Assembly (NCBI RefSeq): GCF_030348945.1
Contig: NZ_JAUCEN010000002.1
Location: 5,208,001 to 5,272,000 of the forward strand
Length of the DNA: 64,000 nucleotides
From: Peribacillus sp. ACCC06369
Lineage (GTDB): Bacteria; Bacillota; Bacilli; Bacillales; DSM-1321
Direction of reading: 5' to 3'
The translations under genes were made by a program, and so were the position numbers. This document shows positions 51,547 through 62,336 of the stretch, piece by piece (the stretch's first letter is position 1; the number at the start of each line of letters is the position of its first letter). Below the pieces are notes generated by a model. It had not been told where the DNA came from and did not search any database. It saw nothing but the letters and a program-made list of their open reading frames with translations.

Positions 51547-52836
51547 TTAAGAACGTTTTACGCTCGCTGGTCCCTTTTTCATTTCTGTCATTTCTTCATC
51601 CAACTTACTGAAAAATTCTTCATTGCCTTTTGTCTGTTTTAGACGGCGAAGGAATTTCTCTGAGAAATCAGGTGAATCCGACATCGTTTTCCTAATGGCC
51701 CATAGTTTATCCAGGCGATCTTTCGGAATTAACAATTCTTCTTTACGAGTGCCTGAGCGACGAATGTCGATTGCAGGGAAGATACGTCTTTCGGCAAGTG
51801 CACGATCTAAATGCAGTTCCATATTACCCGTACCTTTAAACTCTTCATAAATGACATCGTCCATTCTTGAACCCGTATCTACCAATGCTGTAGCAAGGAT
51901 CGTCAGGCTGCCGCCTTCCTCGATATTCCTTGCCGCACCGAAGAAACGTTTTGGACGATGGAATGCAGCAGGGTCAATCCCTCCGGATAATGTACGCCCG
52001 CTCGGCGGAATGACAAGGTTGTAAGCACGGGCAAGTCGAGTGATGCTGTCCATTAAAATGATTACATCCCGCTTATGCTCCACAAGTCGCATAGCCCGTT
52101 CTAACACTAGCTCAGCTACCTTAATATGGTTCTCCGGCACTTCATCGAACGTTGAACTTACCACGTCTCCAGCAACGGAACGTTCAATGTCCGTCACTTC
52201 TTCCGGGCGTTCATCGATCAACAGCACAATCAATTCGGATTCAGGATGGTTCGTGGTTATCGCATTGGCAATTTCTTTGATGAGCATCGTTTTACCAGCT
52301 TTTGGCGGTGCGACAATCAACCCACGCTGTCCAAAACCGACCGGCGCCAGGACATCCATAATTCTAGTTGATATGTTCTTCGGTGTCGTTTCCAGTTTGA
52401 TTTGCCTGTTTGGATACAACGGTGTTAAACCTGGAAAATGAACACGCTCTTTAGCTGATTCCGGATTATCGCCATTGACGGCTTCAACATGCAGCAATCC
52501 ATAATAGCGCTCATTTTCTTTTGGAGGCCTTACCTTACCGGACACTTTATCTCCATTTCGCAAATCGAATCTGCGGATCTGTGAAGCGGAAATATAAATA
52601 TCCTCCGAGCTTGGAGAATAATTAATTGGACGCAGGAATCCAAAGCCTTCAGAAGGGATGATCTCTAAAACGCCCTCCATGAATAGGAGACCATCCTGCT
52701 CAGCTTGTGCTTTCAGGATAGCGAAAATAAGTTCCTTTTTTGAAAGTTTGCTGTAATAGGAAACTTTATATTCACGCGCGTGCTCATAGAGATCCTTTAG
52801 TTTCATGTTTTCTAAATTAGAAATAGTTAAATTCAT
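51547..52836 (-). CDS. rho: Transcription termination factor Rho
   Basis: Hexameric RNA-dependent ATPase that ends transcription. N-terminal RNA-binding domain (about residues 5-125, with the FGFLRP cold-shock-like RNP motif), Walker [15 protein letters not shown] near residue 175, Walker [14 protein letters not shown] and the Q/R loops. 429 residues. ATG 52836 lies in weak context (GTGTGGTGTCATA), and ATG 52806 ([12 protein letters not shown]) is an alternative start. No anomaly in the catalytic core. Confidence 0.95.
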   Translation of the reverse strand: MNLTISNLENMKLKDLYEHAREYKVSYYSKLSKKELIFAILKAQAEQDGLLFMEGVLEIIPSEGFGFLRPINYSPSSEDIYISASQIRRFDLRNGDKVSGKVRPPKENERYYGLLHVEAVNGDNPESAKERVHFPGLTPLYPNRQIKLETTPKNISTRIMDVLAPVGFGQRGLIVAPPKAGKTMLIKEIANAITTNHPESELIVLLIDERPEEVTDIERSVAGDVVSSTFDEVPENHIKVAELVLERAMRLVEHKRDVIILMDSITRLARAYNLVIPPSGRTLSGGIDPAAFHRPKRFFGAARNIEEGGSLTILATALVDTGSRMDDVIYEEFKGTGNMELHLDRALAERRIFPAIDIRRSGTRKEELLIPKDRLDKLWAIRKTMSDSPDFSEKFLRRLKQTKGNEEFFSKLDEEMTEMKKGPASVKRS

Positions 52837-53164
52837 TATGACACCACACTTTTATTAATTAAACGTTTTCACCCATACTGAAAAAGAAATGGTTTGTTAG
52901 ATGGAAGAAAAACCGCAATCCATGTACCCGACCAGAGTTTTCTTAGAAAGGATGATACATTTTTACATGTAAAGAAGAAAATTATTTGAAGGCTTCTTGA
53001 AGTTTGGAGTGAAAGGGCAGATTTTATATATCTAAATCAATTAATAGTAGACCAAGCTTTATTTTACTTTTTTTATTTTAATTATTCAACTTAAATTTTT
53101 TAAAAGAGAAAGCGAGCGATGAAACCGCTCGCTTTTTATCGGTGATACTTTCTAAAAAACGTTC
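52837..53164. other. Intergenic region rho-glpX
   Basis: No gene is visible in these 328 bases. The glpX terminator lies at 53105-53137. Between it and rho the DNA is AT-rich with no convincing promoter; TGAAAACGTTTAAT at about 52857-52870 on the minus strand is a poor cre-like match that I do not count. Confidence 0.5.
53105..53137 (-). terminator. Terminator of glpX
   Basis: AAAGCGAGCG and CGCTCGCTTT form a perfect 10-base stem with a 7-base loop. T-rich sequence follows on the minus strand. Confidence 0.8.
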
Positions 53165-54127
53165 TCAGTCAATCAAACCATTCGGTTTAATTTTAAGACT
53201 GTGGCGTCCATCAATGAAACGAACGGTACCAGATTTAGCACGCATGACTACGGATTGTGTTTCGCCGTAATGCCCTTTAAATTGTACACCGCGTAAAAGT
53301 TCTCCATCAGTCACACCTGTCGCAGCAAAAATCGCGTCATCTCCGCGAACAAGGTCTTCCATTCTCAGGACTCTTCCTACATCAAGGCCCATTTTTAAAC
53401 AGCGTTCAACTTCTTCATCACTTTGAGGAAGAAGCTTACCTTGAATTTCCCCTCCGAGGCATTTTAAGGCAACAGCTGCAATAACTCCCTCTGGAGCTCC
53501 GCCAGATCCGAATAAGATGTCAACACCGGTAAGATCGAAAGCCGTATTGATGGCACCGGCTACATCTCCATCGTTGATCAACTTGATACGTGCCCCAGCC
53601 TCACGAAGTTCGTGAATGATTTTCGAATGGCGGTCGCGGTTCAATACTGTTGCGACTACGTCTTGGATATCTTTATTTTTTGCCTTGGCTACCGCTTTCA
53701 GGTTGTCCAACACAGAAGCATTGATATCAATCTGACCAACAGCCTCGGGACCGACAGCTATTTTATCCATATACATATCCGGGGCATGAAGCAAGTTCCC
53801 CTTATCGGCTATCGCCAATACAGCCAATGCATTCCAGCCGCCAGATGCAACGATGTTCGTTCCTTCCAAAGGATCAACTGCAACATCCACTAGTGGCCCA
53901 AGACCAGTACCAAGCTTCTCACCAATATAAAGCATTGGCGCTTCATCCATTTCCCCTTCACCGATTACAACCGTCCCTTGCATGGGAATAGTATTGAAAA
54001 CATCCCGCATTGCAGTTGTTGCTGCATCATCTGCTTCGTCTTTCTTTCCTCTTCCCATCCAACGAGCAGAATTTAGTGCCGCCGCCTCTGTTACGCGAAC
54101 AAGCTCCATCGATAAACTTCTTTCCAT
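53165..54127 (-). CDS. glpX: Fructose-1,6-bisphosphatase class II
   Basis: Gluconeogenic phosphatase of 320 residues with the Li+-sensitive fold. Metal and substrate motifs are visible: [13 protein letters not shown] and [11 protein letters not shown] near residues 30-65, VDPLEGTN and the [19 protein letters not shown] segment. ATG 54127 follows GGGGGAACCGGAA. It sits between murAB and rho, near fbaA, so several sugar-phosphate genes are clustered. The GlpX designation follows family; B. subtilis also carries an Fbp class III enzyme elsewhere. Confidence 0.94.
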   Translation of the reverse strand: MERSLSMELVRVTEAAALNSARWMGRGKKDEADDAATTAMRDVFNTIPMQGTVVIGEGEMDEAPMLYIGEKLGTGLGPLVDVAVDPLEGTNIVASGGWNALAVLAIADKGNLLHAPDMYMDKIAVGPEAVGQIDINASVLDNLKAVAKAKNKDIQDVVATVLNRDRHSKIIHELREAGARIKLINDGDVAGAINTAFDLTGVDILFGSGGAPEGVIAAVALKCLGGEIQGKLLPQSDEEVERCLKMGLDVGRVLRMEDLVRGDDAIFAATGVTDGELLRGVQFKGHYGETQSVVMRAKSGTVRFIDGRHSLKIKPNGLID

Positions 54128-54224
54128 TTCCGGTTCCCCCTCATGTACACTAGCATGATTTATTTATATTAGTATAACACATTATATCATATATAGTAAC
54201 ACAATGAGGTAACAAGAAAAGGGA

Positions 54225-55508
54225 TCAGCTTTTAAGCTGCTCCACCTCTTCTTGCGTCATTTCTTCACGCCAAATCGTTGCTCCCAAACCTGAAAGTTTC
54301 TCAACCAGATGGCTATATCCGCGATCTATATGTTCAAGCCCGGTCACTTCTGTAATCCCTTCAGCCATTAAACCGGCAATTACCAGAGCTGCTCCGGCAC
54401 GTAAATCGCTTGCCTTCACTTTTGCCCCATGAAGTTGGACAGGACCATCAATGATGCCCGCTCTGCCCTCGACTTTGATCTTCGCATTCATGCGTCGCAG
54501 TTCATCAATATGCTTGAATCGTGCCCCGTATATCGTATCGGTCACCATGCTAGAACCGCTGGCTTTCGTTAAAAGAGAAGTGAAAGGCTGCTGAAGATCT
54601 GTTGGAAATCCAGGGTAAACCAACGTCTTGATATCAACGGATTTATATTTTTCTCCCGGTGAAACAAATATCTGATCATCACCGGCTTCAATATTAATCC
54701 CCATTTCCCTCATTTTGGAAGTCAATGACTCCAAATGCTGGGGAATGACATTGTCGATCAAGATTCCTTCACCGACAGCAGCTGCTAAAATCATGAAAGT
54801 ACCGGCTTCAATCCGATCCGGTATGATTGTATGTTTGCACCCATGCAAACTTTCCACACCATCAATACGGATGATATCCGTTCCTGCCCCCTTGATTTTC
54901 GCTCCCATATTGGTCAACAAAGTGGCAACATCGATGATTTCCGGTTCTTTCGCAGCATTTTCAATCACAGTGCGGCCTTTGGCCAAAACGGCGGCAAGCA
55001 TAATATTGATCGTTGCCCCTACACTAACGACATCCAAATAAATGCGTGCTCCCCGTAGCTCGTCCGCCCTAAGGTAAATGGCTCCTTGTTCATTCGTCAC
55101 TTGTGCGCCTAGTGCTTCGAACCCCTTAATATGTTGATCTATTGGGCGAGGTCCTAAATGGCAGCCTCCAGGCAAACCAATCACTGCCTTTTTGAATTTA
55201 CCAAGCATTGCCCCCATTAAATAATAAGAGGCGCGTAACTTCTTAACTCTTCCATTTGGAAGAGGCATTGAAATCATCCTGCTGGGATTCACTGTCATTT
55301 CCCCATCATCAAAGGATACCTCACCGCCAATTTCCTCCATTAACTCTTTCAGCATCTGAACATCCGAGATATCAGGCAGGCCTTCAATCGTTACGGGAGA
55401 GTCCGCTAAAATTGTTGCAGGGATAAGGGCGACCGCACTATTTTTTGCTCCGCTGACACGAATGCTTCCCTTTAAAGGATAGCCACCGGCAATTTTAAGT
55501 TTTTCCAT
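54225..55508 (-). CDS. murAB: UDP-N-acetylglucosamine 1-carboxyvinyltransferase (MurAB/MurZ)
   Basis: Second paralogue of MurA in the window, 427 residues. Catalytic Cys116 lies in [13 protein letters not shown] and the KNSAVA segment holds the Lys-Asn pair. Low-GC Gram-positive bacteria usually carry two MurA enzymes with overlapping roles; this position between the transaldolase gene and glpX matches B. subtilis murAB. Its C-terminus ends early after [13 protein letters not shown] 55508 follows GGAAGGGAGTTTATT. Confidence 0.95.
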   Translation of the reverse strand: MEKLKIAGGYPLKGSIRVSGAKNSAVALIPATILADSPVTIEGLPDISDVQMLKELMEEIGGEVSFDDGEMTVNPSRMISMPLPNGRVKKLRASYYLMGAMLGKFKKAVIGLPGGCHLGPRPIDQHIKGFEALGAQVTNEQGAIYLRADELRGARIYLDVVSVGATINIMLAAVLAKGRTVIENAAKEPEIIDVATLLTNMGAKIKGAGTDIIRIDGVESLHGCKHTIIPDRIEAGTFMILAAAVGEGILIDNVIPQHLESLTSKMREMGINIEAGDDQIFVSPGEKYKSVDIKTLVYPGFPTDLQQPFTSLLTKASGSSMVTDTIYGARFKHIDELRRMNAKIKVEGRAGIIDGPVQLHGAKVKASDLRAGAALVIAGLMAEGITEVTGLEHIDRGYSHLVEKLSGLGATIWREEMTQEEVEQLKS

Positions 55509-55719
55509 AATAAACTCCCTTCCACGCTAAGCACTTAGATGCTACTTTCAAAAAAAGTAATATTTTACCACAGGAGAATTTCATAATCCGACAACATTCA
55601 CTATCTAGTTCTTTAGTTTACACAAAAGTAGAAAATTCATGTAAAAAAAAGATAAAAATTTCTAATTTATGTTAATTTTATTTAAACGGTGCAATCTATA
55701 GTGACTTAGCGGCAAGGCA

Positions 55720-56370
55720 TTATGCTTCAGTACGTGAATTCCAATCCTTCAAGAAAGCTTCAATCCCTTTGTCCGTTAATGGGTGGTGGAATAATTGAAT
55801 TAAAACTTTATAAGGGATCGTTGCAATATGTGCCCCTTTAAGAGCCGCTTCTGTAATATGCATCGGATGGCGGATAGAAGCTGCAATGATTTCAGCATTG
55901 ATATCATGGATCGCGAATATGTCAGCAATATCCGAAATTAAATCCAAACCATTTTGGCCGATGTCATCCAAGCGTCCTAAAAATGGCGATACATAAGTCG
56001 CTCCTGCCCTAGCTGCCAATAATGCTTGGTTAGCACTGAAAATAAGGGTGACATTTGTTTTGACACCTTGTTTTGTAAGAGCTGCAACAGCCTTCAAACC
56101 GTCTGGAGTCATTGGTACTTTAATCGTGATATTAGGTGCAATCGCAACAAGTTCTTTGGCTTCAGCCATCATTCCTTCAAAATCAAGCGCAATGACTTCT
56201 GCAGAAACGGATTCCTTAACAAGGCTTGTGATTTCTTTTAGCCGGTCATGGAAAGAAACTCCCTTTTCTCTTGCAACAAGGGACGGGTTAGTCGTAACTC
56301 CAGCTAAAACGCCCAGTTCGTGCGCTTGTTTGATTTCTTCCATGTTTGCTGTATCTATAAAGAATTTCAT
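55720..56370 (-). CDS. ywjH: Transaldolase-family protein (fructose-6-phosphate aldolase type)
   Basis: A 216-residue class I aldolase of the short MipB/TalC family. The Schiff-base Lys is in [15 protein letters not shown] (about residue 84), and the N-terminal [16 protein letters not shown] and [12 protein letters not shown] are characteristic. By family it acts as transaldolase in the pentose phosphate pathway, but some members are fructose-6-phosphate aldolases and sequence alone does not decide. It lies between fbaA and murAB as in B. subtilis. ATG 56370 follows GGAGGCTATTTT. Confidence 0.9.
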   Translation of the reverse strand: MKFFIDTANMEEIKQAHELGVLAGVTTNPSLVAREKGVSFHDRLKEITSLVKESVSAEVIALDFEGMMAEAKELVAIAPNITIKVPMTPDGLKAVAALTKQGVKTNVTLIFSANQALLAARAGATYVSPFLGRLDDIGQNGLDLISDIADIFAIHDINAEIIAASIRHPMHITEAALKGAHIATIPYKVLIQLFHHPLTDKGIEAFLKDWNSRTEA

Positions 56371-56469
56371 AAAATAGCCTCCGTATGTAATCGATTTTTT
56401 CTTTCCCTATATGCATCTGAATTCTAATTCTTCAAAAAATAGAGCTTGGATTCAGCCCTGCATCTAAAA

Positions 56470-56503
56470 GAAACCATTAGGGGAGGTGCCCCCCCCAATG
56501 GAA
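56470..56503 (-). terminator. Probable terminator of fbaA
   Basis: CCATT-GGGG and CCCC-TAATGG pair with a short G/C-rich loop, then TTTCTTTT on the minus strand. The G run is unusually long, and pairing register is flexible. Confidence 0.65.
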
Positions 56504-56562
56504 ACATTACCTATGGCATCTTACATGCAAAGGGATGGAACCCTTATGCTGCAGTTGAAAAA

Positions 56563-57420
56563 TTATGCTTTGCCGTTTGAACCAAATTCACGTATTTTGC
56601 CGATGACAGTTTCTTTAATAGCTTCACGGCCAGGAACCATGAATTTACGAGGATCGTATACTTCAGCATCGTTATTCAAAACTTCACGAACAGCTTTTGT
56701 GAACACAATTTGATTTTCCGTATTCACATTGATTTTTGATGTTCCAAGAGAAATCGCTTTTTGGATATCTTTCGTAGGAATGCCTGTACCGCCATGAAGA
56801 ACAAGAGGTTTGTTCGTTAAATCTCGTACTTCTTCCATTTCTTTATAGCCTAGGTCAGGTTCACCTTTGTACGGTCCGTGAACGGATCCCAATGCTGGAG
56901 CAAAACAGTCGACATTCGTTTCTTTAACTAACTGTTCACATTCTTGAGGATCTGCATATACGACTCCATCAGCAATTACATCATCTTCTTGTCCGCCAAC
57001 CGTGCCCACTTCCGCTTCAACCGAAACATTTCGTGCGTGAGCGAATTCGACAACCTTCTTGGTTGTTTCGATATTTTCTTCGATTGGATGGTGTGAAGCA
57101 TCAATCATTACTGAAGTGAATCCAGCTTCGATAGCTTCTTTACATTTATCAAAACTTGAACCATGGTCAAGGTGAATGGCCACAGGAACAGTGATTTTCA
57201 TGTCTTCCAACAATCCTTGAACCATCATGACAGTCGTTTTAAAACCACCCATGTGACGGGCAGCCCCTTCGGAAACACCAAGGATGACTGGAGATTTTTC
57301 TTGTTCTGCAGCAGCTAGGATAGCTTGGGTCCATTCCAGGTTATTGATATTGAATTGACCTACTGCATATTTTTCATCAAGAGCTTTATTCAGCATATCT
57401 TTCATAGAAACTAAAGGCAT
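56563..57420 (-). CDS. fbaA: Fructose-1,6-bisphosphate aldolase class II
   Basis: Zinc-dependent glycolytic aldolase, 285 residues. Zinc and catalytic motifs are in order: [17 protein letters not shown] with the paired His/Asp, [13 protein letters not shown] and [10 protein letters not shown] near the C-terminus. N-terminus [20 protein letters not shown]. Located downstream of spo0F with its own gap of about 245 bases. ATG 57420 follows AGGAGGAAATCAA. Expected length and no anomalies. Confidence 0.97.
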   Translation of the reverse strand: MPLVSMKDMLNKALDEKYAVGQFNINNLEWTQAILAAAEQEKSPVILGVSEGAARHMGGFKTTVMMVQGLLEDMKITVPVAIHLDHGSSFDKCKEAIEAGFTSVMIDASHHPIEENIETTKKVVEFAHARNVSVEAEVGTVGGQEDDVIADGVVYADPQECEQLVKETNVDCFAPALGSVHGPYKGEPDLGYKEMEEVRDLTNKPLVLHGGTGIPTKDIQKAISLGTSKINVNTENQIVFTKAVREVLNNDAEVYDPRKFMVPGREAIKETVIGKIREFGSNGKA

Positions 57421-57591
57421 TTGATTTCCTCCTACTAGTGGATGTTATTATTTTTAAAGTTAATTCTTTCTAGATATTCCCTAAAACTAAAGTAGCATAC
57501 GCTTATAAATCAGAATATCTCTCCTCTTTTAGCATATCAATACATCAAAAAAACAGCAACAAATACACTATGCCAAGCCTCAAATTTTATT

Positions 57592-57632
57592 CCAAAAAAA
57601 ACACGGCCCTCTTAAAAAGATAGCCGCGGCAA
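57592..57632 (-). terminator. Terminator of spo0F
   Basis: GCCGCGGCTATCTT and AAGAGGGCCGTG can pair with one mismatch around an AAAAA-rich loop, followed on the minus strand by eight T residues. It begins about 35 bases after the spo0F stop. Confidence 0.7.
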
Positions 57633-57666
57633 TTCTTTCGTCAATAATATTGAATTTTCAAGACCG

Positions 57667-58038
57667 TTAACTAGATTGAATCGGTAAGTATTCACGAACG
57701 GCTTTTCTAATATCATCAATATCAAACGGCTTTGCAAAGTGGGTCATTGCACCCAAATCCTTTGCTTCTTGGATCATATCAAGTTCACCATATGCGGTCA
57801 TGATTATGACCCGGATGTCCGGCTCGACCACTTTCATCCTTTTCAGGATCTCAATTCCATCCATTCCCGGAATCTTCATATCCAGTAATACAAGATCAGG
57901 TGAATGGTTATTTAGCACTTCCAAGGCTTGAATGCCATTTGCAGCTTGAAATGTTTCATACCCTTCTTTATGTAAAACCTCGTTCAATAAAATACGAATC
58001 CCAAATTGATCATCAACAATCAATATTTTCCCTGGCAT
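57667..58038 (-). CDS. spo0F: Sporulation phosphorelay response regulator Spo0F
   Basis: Single-domain receiver of 123 residues that passes phosphate from sporulation kinases to Spo0B. The acidic pair is Asp9/Asp10, the phosphorylated Asp53 lies in [13 protein letters not shown], and Lys in FAKPFDIDD completes the active site. No output domain. ATG 58038 follows GAGGTGATAAA. A perfect sigma-H promoter lies about 143 bases upstream, matching its known control at the start of sporulation. Confidence 0.97.
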   Translation of the reverse strand: MPGKILIVDDQFGIRILLNEVLHKEGYETFQAANGIQALEVLNNHSPDLVLLDMKIPGMDGIEILKRMKVVEPDIRVIIMTAYGELDMIQEAKDLGAMTHFAKPFDIDDIRKAVREYLPIQSS

Positions 58039-58180
58039 TTTATCACCTCTCCCCTTCCTGATTTATAAAATTAAATGTATTAGCCTAATCGGCCATATTA
58101 CCCGAAAAAGGGTAGTTACATAGATTGCGTCAAATCACATGTAGTCCAACGCATTGATTTCATTCATGATTTCTATGTTC

Positions 58181-58209
58181 ATATTCGATAATTGTAACAA
58201 AATTCCTGC
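58181..58209 (-). promoter_or_regulatory. Sigma-H promoter of spo0F
   Basis: On the minus strand GCAGGAATT, 11 bases, ATCGAATAT, a full match to RNAGGAWWW-N11-13-RNMGAATWW. spo0F is a sigma-H gene in B. subtilis. A weak Spo0A-box-like TCGGTCGAA lies upstream at 58245-58253. Confidence 0.8.
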
Positions 58210-58292
58210 TATATGGCTAAAAGGATTTTTAATTTTTTTGTTTTTTCGACCGATTTTGTAAATTCAGCCCTTTGGATCAAAAGCCCTGAAAC

Positions 58293-58322
58293 CTGTCAAT
58301 GAAAGGGAAAGTCCTTTATAAT
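58293..58322 (+). promoter_or_regulatory. Candidate sigma-A promoter of ywjG
   Basis: CTGTCA, 18 bases, TATAAT on the plus strand. Perfect -10, moderate -35, 34 bases before the ywjG start. Confidence 0.45.
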
Positions 58323-58355
58323 TAAGTATATTATTTTTTAAAGGAGTCCCTACTC

Positions 58356-58886
58356 ATGTTAAAAATTTTCTCGACACAGATAAGCGGTTTATTTAAAAAA
58401 ATGATTGATAATGAAGCCTTTGAAATGGAGGATGCCGGACGCTTGCTGGCTCAGGCTGTAGTTGGGGATGGCACTGTGTTCATTCACGGTATTGGTGAAA
58501 TGCAGGGCGTCACTGCCGAGGCTTTAGATGGGGCAGAACCCTTCCCTAAGGCACAAAGATATGAATCAGTAGAAACTATTTCCGGGGAAGATCGATTCCT
58601 TATATTCAGTCGCCATTCGGATGATTTTGAAGCTTTGATGCTGGCAAAACAACTAAAGGAAAAAGATATACCATTTGTTGCGGTTTCTACATCCGTTCCT
58701 TCTAAAGAAGATTCACTTTTAGAGTTGGCTGACGTACATATAGATTTACGTATCCAACGAGGATTGATTCCCGATGAAACTGGAAATCGATATGGGTACC
58801 CTACCCTCATTGCCGCTCTTTTCGCTTATTATGGGATTAAATTCACTCTTGAAGAAATCATAAAAGAATATGAAGATGAAGAATGA
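58356..58886 (+). CDS. ywjG: DUF2529 family protein YwjG
   Basis: A 176-residue soluble protein. I recognise DUF2529/YwjG from its position between spo0F and pyrG and from stretches such as FIHGIGEMQGVTAEALDGAE and RFLIFSRHSDDFEALML; the central part resembles an SIS-type sugar-phosphate-binding alpha/beta fold, which is a weak inference. It is one of only three genes read on the plus strand. AAAGGAG precedes ATG 58356. Function unknown. Confidence 0.8.
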   Translation: MLKIFSTQISGLFKKMIDNEAFEMEDAGRLLAQAVVGDGTVFIHGIGEMQGVTAEALDGAEPFPKAQRYESVETISGEDRFLIFSRHSDDFEALMLAKQLKEKDIPFVAVSTSVPSKEDSLLELADVHIDLRIQRGLIPDETGNRYGYPTLIAALFAYYGIKFTLEEIIKEYEDEE

Positions 58887-59012
58887 TAAATTCATCATCT
58901 AAAAAAGGGTTCGGGAAATATAACTTCCTTCAAATGATGTTCCCGAGCCAACTGACCCATAGCAACACCTTCAACTCCTCAAGTATGATTGCTATCTAAA
59001 TGTTGTAACAAA

Positions 59013-59136
59013 GTTGATTGGAGCGGGTGTGCGAGACTGCTGCGGGGAAAGCGCGTCTAAGGGAGACCCCGCAGGCGCAAGCCGAGGAGGCTCCATGACT
59101 GCCCATGGAAAGCGAGTGCCTGGAATGGAAATCAAC
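59013..59136. repeat. Structured intergenic repeat element, about 124 bp
   Basis: GTTGATT and AATCAAC form the outer ends, and CTGCGGGG (59040-59047) with CCCCGCAG (59067-59074) form an inner stem. The sequence is much more GC-rich than its surroundings. I recognise this type of element (GAGACCCCGCAGGCGCAAG core, GGAAATCAACGTCC end) as recurring between genes in many Bacillaceae genomes. It has no coding capacity; the frame on the minus strand through it is spurious. Its function is unknown. Confidence 0.6.
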
Positions 59137-59155
59137 GTCCAAATTGTACAAGCCA

Positions 59156-59202
59156 TAAAAAAACTGTAGGCAAACTCGATTTCCTTCAAGTTTGCCTACA
59201 GT
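59156..59202 (-). terminator. Terminator of pyrG
   Basis: ACTGTAGGCAAACT and AGTTTGCCTACAGT form a perfect 14-base stem with a 12-base loop, followed by seven T residues on the minus strand. Confidence 0.88.
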
Positions 59203-59206
59203 CTGA

Positions 59207-59228
59207 AACAGCCATGGGCTGTTTTTTT
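59207..59228 (+). terminator. Plus-strand terminator facing pyrG
   Basis: AACAGCC, a 3-base loop, GGCTGTT then TTTTT on the plus strand. It would stop ywjG or repeat-derived transcripts before they enter pyrG in antisense. Confidence 0.75.
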
Positions 59229-59233
59229 GTTTA

Positions 59234-60889
<1,656 letters not shown>

Positions 60890-61130
60890 TCAATCAGAAC
60901 CTGCATCAAATCTTCCGCCACACAAGCGGTTAAAAGCTAAAAACCGAAATCGGTACAAACCATTAATCACTTAAAGGTCTTTAGTGAGAGTCATGCAGGA
61001 TACATGAACAAGAATAAATTTCCTTAAATGACAGTAAACAAAATATGTTCTCTATAGTTTTTACAATTCTACGAGAAATCATTTTTAAAAATAAAAAAAT
61101 GATGTCATTTATTCATTCCATCATTAAAAA

Positions 61131-61166
61131 CAAAAACGCTCCGCTTACAATAAAAGTAAGGGAGCG
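61131..61166 (-). terminator. Attenuator hairpin in the pyrG leader
   Basis: CGCTCCCTTAC and GTAAGCGGAGCG form a stem of 11 pairs (one mismatch), followed by TTTTTGTTTTT. It starts 37 bases after the predicted pyrG transcription start. The left arm is pyrimidine-rich (CTCCCTT), so an RNA with extra 5' G residues could pair with it and prevent termination. It may also stop rpoE read-through. Confidence 0.8.
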
Positions 61167-61202
61167 ATATAATTTAATCATTGTGTCCTTTTTTAAGGAG
61201 CC

Positions 61203-61239
61203 CAAAAATGATTCTACAAATTTCGCCTCAAAAAGTCAA
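61203..61239 (-). promoter_or_regulatory. pyrG promoter with GGGC start
   Basis: On the minus strand TTGACT, 17 bases, TAGAAT, then 7 bases to GGGCTCC, whose first G (61203) is the expected start. The GGGC start plus a leader terminator matches the known pyrG control in B. subtilis, where low CTP causes extra G residues to be added at the 5' end. Confidence 0.8.
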
Positions 61240-61249
61240 GGGCGATTAT

Positions 61250-61831
61250 TTATTTCTCTTTATCTTCATCCAACTCTTCTTCGTCTTCATCTTCGTCCTC
61301 ATCATCATCCAGGACAAATGCATCATCTTCAATTATTTCTTCTTCCAGATCGTCATCATCATCCACGTCATCATCCAAAAGCACTTCGTCGATAACTGGA
61401 GTACCTAGGATATCATCATCGTCGTCATCTTCATCTTCGTCCAGATCATCGACATCTTCTTCAAAGTCAAGATCTTCGTCTTCAAGTTCATCGAAATCGT
61501 CGATAACGACAGCAGCCTTTTTAGCTTTCTTTTTCTTTTTAGGTTTAACAACATGTACAACTTCTTCTTCGATTTGGTCAACTGGGTACCATGTTTTCAA
61601 TCCCCAGCGGTTGTCTCCAAGTGAAGTGAAGCGGCCATCCACATTTAAATCCGTGTAGAATTGTGCGATTCTTTTTGCCACTTCCGCTTTAGATAAATGG
61701 TGCAGCGAAGCTAATTCACTTATTAATTCTTTAAATGGAATCGGTTCATTTCTTTCCACTAACAAATCATATGCCATCTCAATTAAGGACATTTCCAATA
61801 ATTGCTCTTTTGAGTGTTGTTTTAAACTCAA
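61250..61831 (-). CDS. rpoE: DNA-directed RNA polymerase subunit delta
   Basis: Gram-positive RNA polymerase subunit that speeds recycling and sharpens promoter selection. The folded N-terminal HARE-HTH domain (to about residue 88) is followed by a Lys-rich stretch KPKKKKKAKK and a long disordered tail of almost only Asp and Glu, the family layout. I choose TTG 61831 (SLKQHSKEQLLEMSL), eight bases after AGGGAAG; GTG 61840 overlaps that site. 193 residues, a little longer than B. subtilis because of the acidic tail. Confidence 0.95.
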   Translation of the reverse strand: MSLKQHSKEQLLEMSLIEMAYDLLVERNEPIPFKELISELASLHHLSKAEVAKRIAQFYTDLNVDGRFTSLGDNRWGLKTWYPVDQIEEEVVHVVKPKKKKKAKKAAVVIDDFDELEDEDLDFEEDVDDLDEDEDDDDDDILGTPVIDEVLLDDDVDDDDDLEEEIIEDDAFVLDDDEDEDEDEEELDEDKEK

Positions 61832-62035
61832 ATTCCGCACTTCCCTTCTCTATTCAAACACTGAAATCCGTGTTTTTTCACATAAAAAAATAATCTAAAA
61901 CAGTATTTCGATAAAATAACGACAATTCCTGCTAGACATATACTCCATTATAAACAATCTAAATGGGTTTATGCTAGTTCTATCTGATACTTTCACAGAT
62001 TTACCTTAAGGTCTCTCGTTCACAGGACTGAAAAA

Positions 62036-62197
62036 TCATTCATTTTCTTTTTTCGATTTCTGACGATAGGCTGCCGTAAAAAAGACAACAGTCAGGATAA
62101 AAAAAGAGATGGCACCCAATTGGTGCTCATACAGCTCAAATAAAATAATGATGGCAAGAATGTAACCTATGATCAACCCAATCATTTTCAGGTTCAT
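62036..62197 (-). CDS. Small hydrophobic protein, 53 residues
   Basis: ATG 62197 follows GGAG eight bases upstream. The product has two membrane segments (residues about 4-20 and 26-43) separated by ELYEHQLGA and a basic tail RQKSKKENE. I do not recognise a family. It lies alone between rpoE and icmF, so no function can be inferred. The good ribosome site and clean topology argue that it is real. Confidence 0.6.
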   Translation of the reverse strand: MNLKMIGLIIGYILAIIILFELYEHQLGAISFFILTVVFFTAAYRQKSKKENE

Positions 62198-62295
62198 TTT
62201 CTCAACTCCAATAGGGCTGATTCTTCATTTTTGCCCCTTTTCCAAATAATTATAAGGTAAAATCTTCATTTTGTTAAAAAAGACGGAAATTATTT

Positions 62296-62325
62296 AAAAA
62301 AAGAGGCTCCTAAACGTCGGAGCCC
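62296..62325 (-). terminator. Terminator of icmF
   Basis: GGCTCC, an 8-base loop, GGAGCC, then TCTTTTTTT on the minus strand, 12 bases after the icmF stop. Confidence 0.85.
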
Positions 62326-62336
62326 CCCTTCTTACA

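Noticed and set aside
58263..58290. Imperfect inverted repeat TTCAG...CTGAA upstream of ywjG
   Set aside because: Too imperfect, and no known regulator consensus matches it.
58992..59189. 65-residue minus-strand ORF
   Set aside because: It lies across the structured repeat and a terminator, with no ribosome site.
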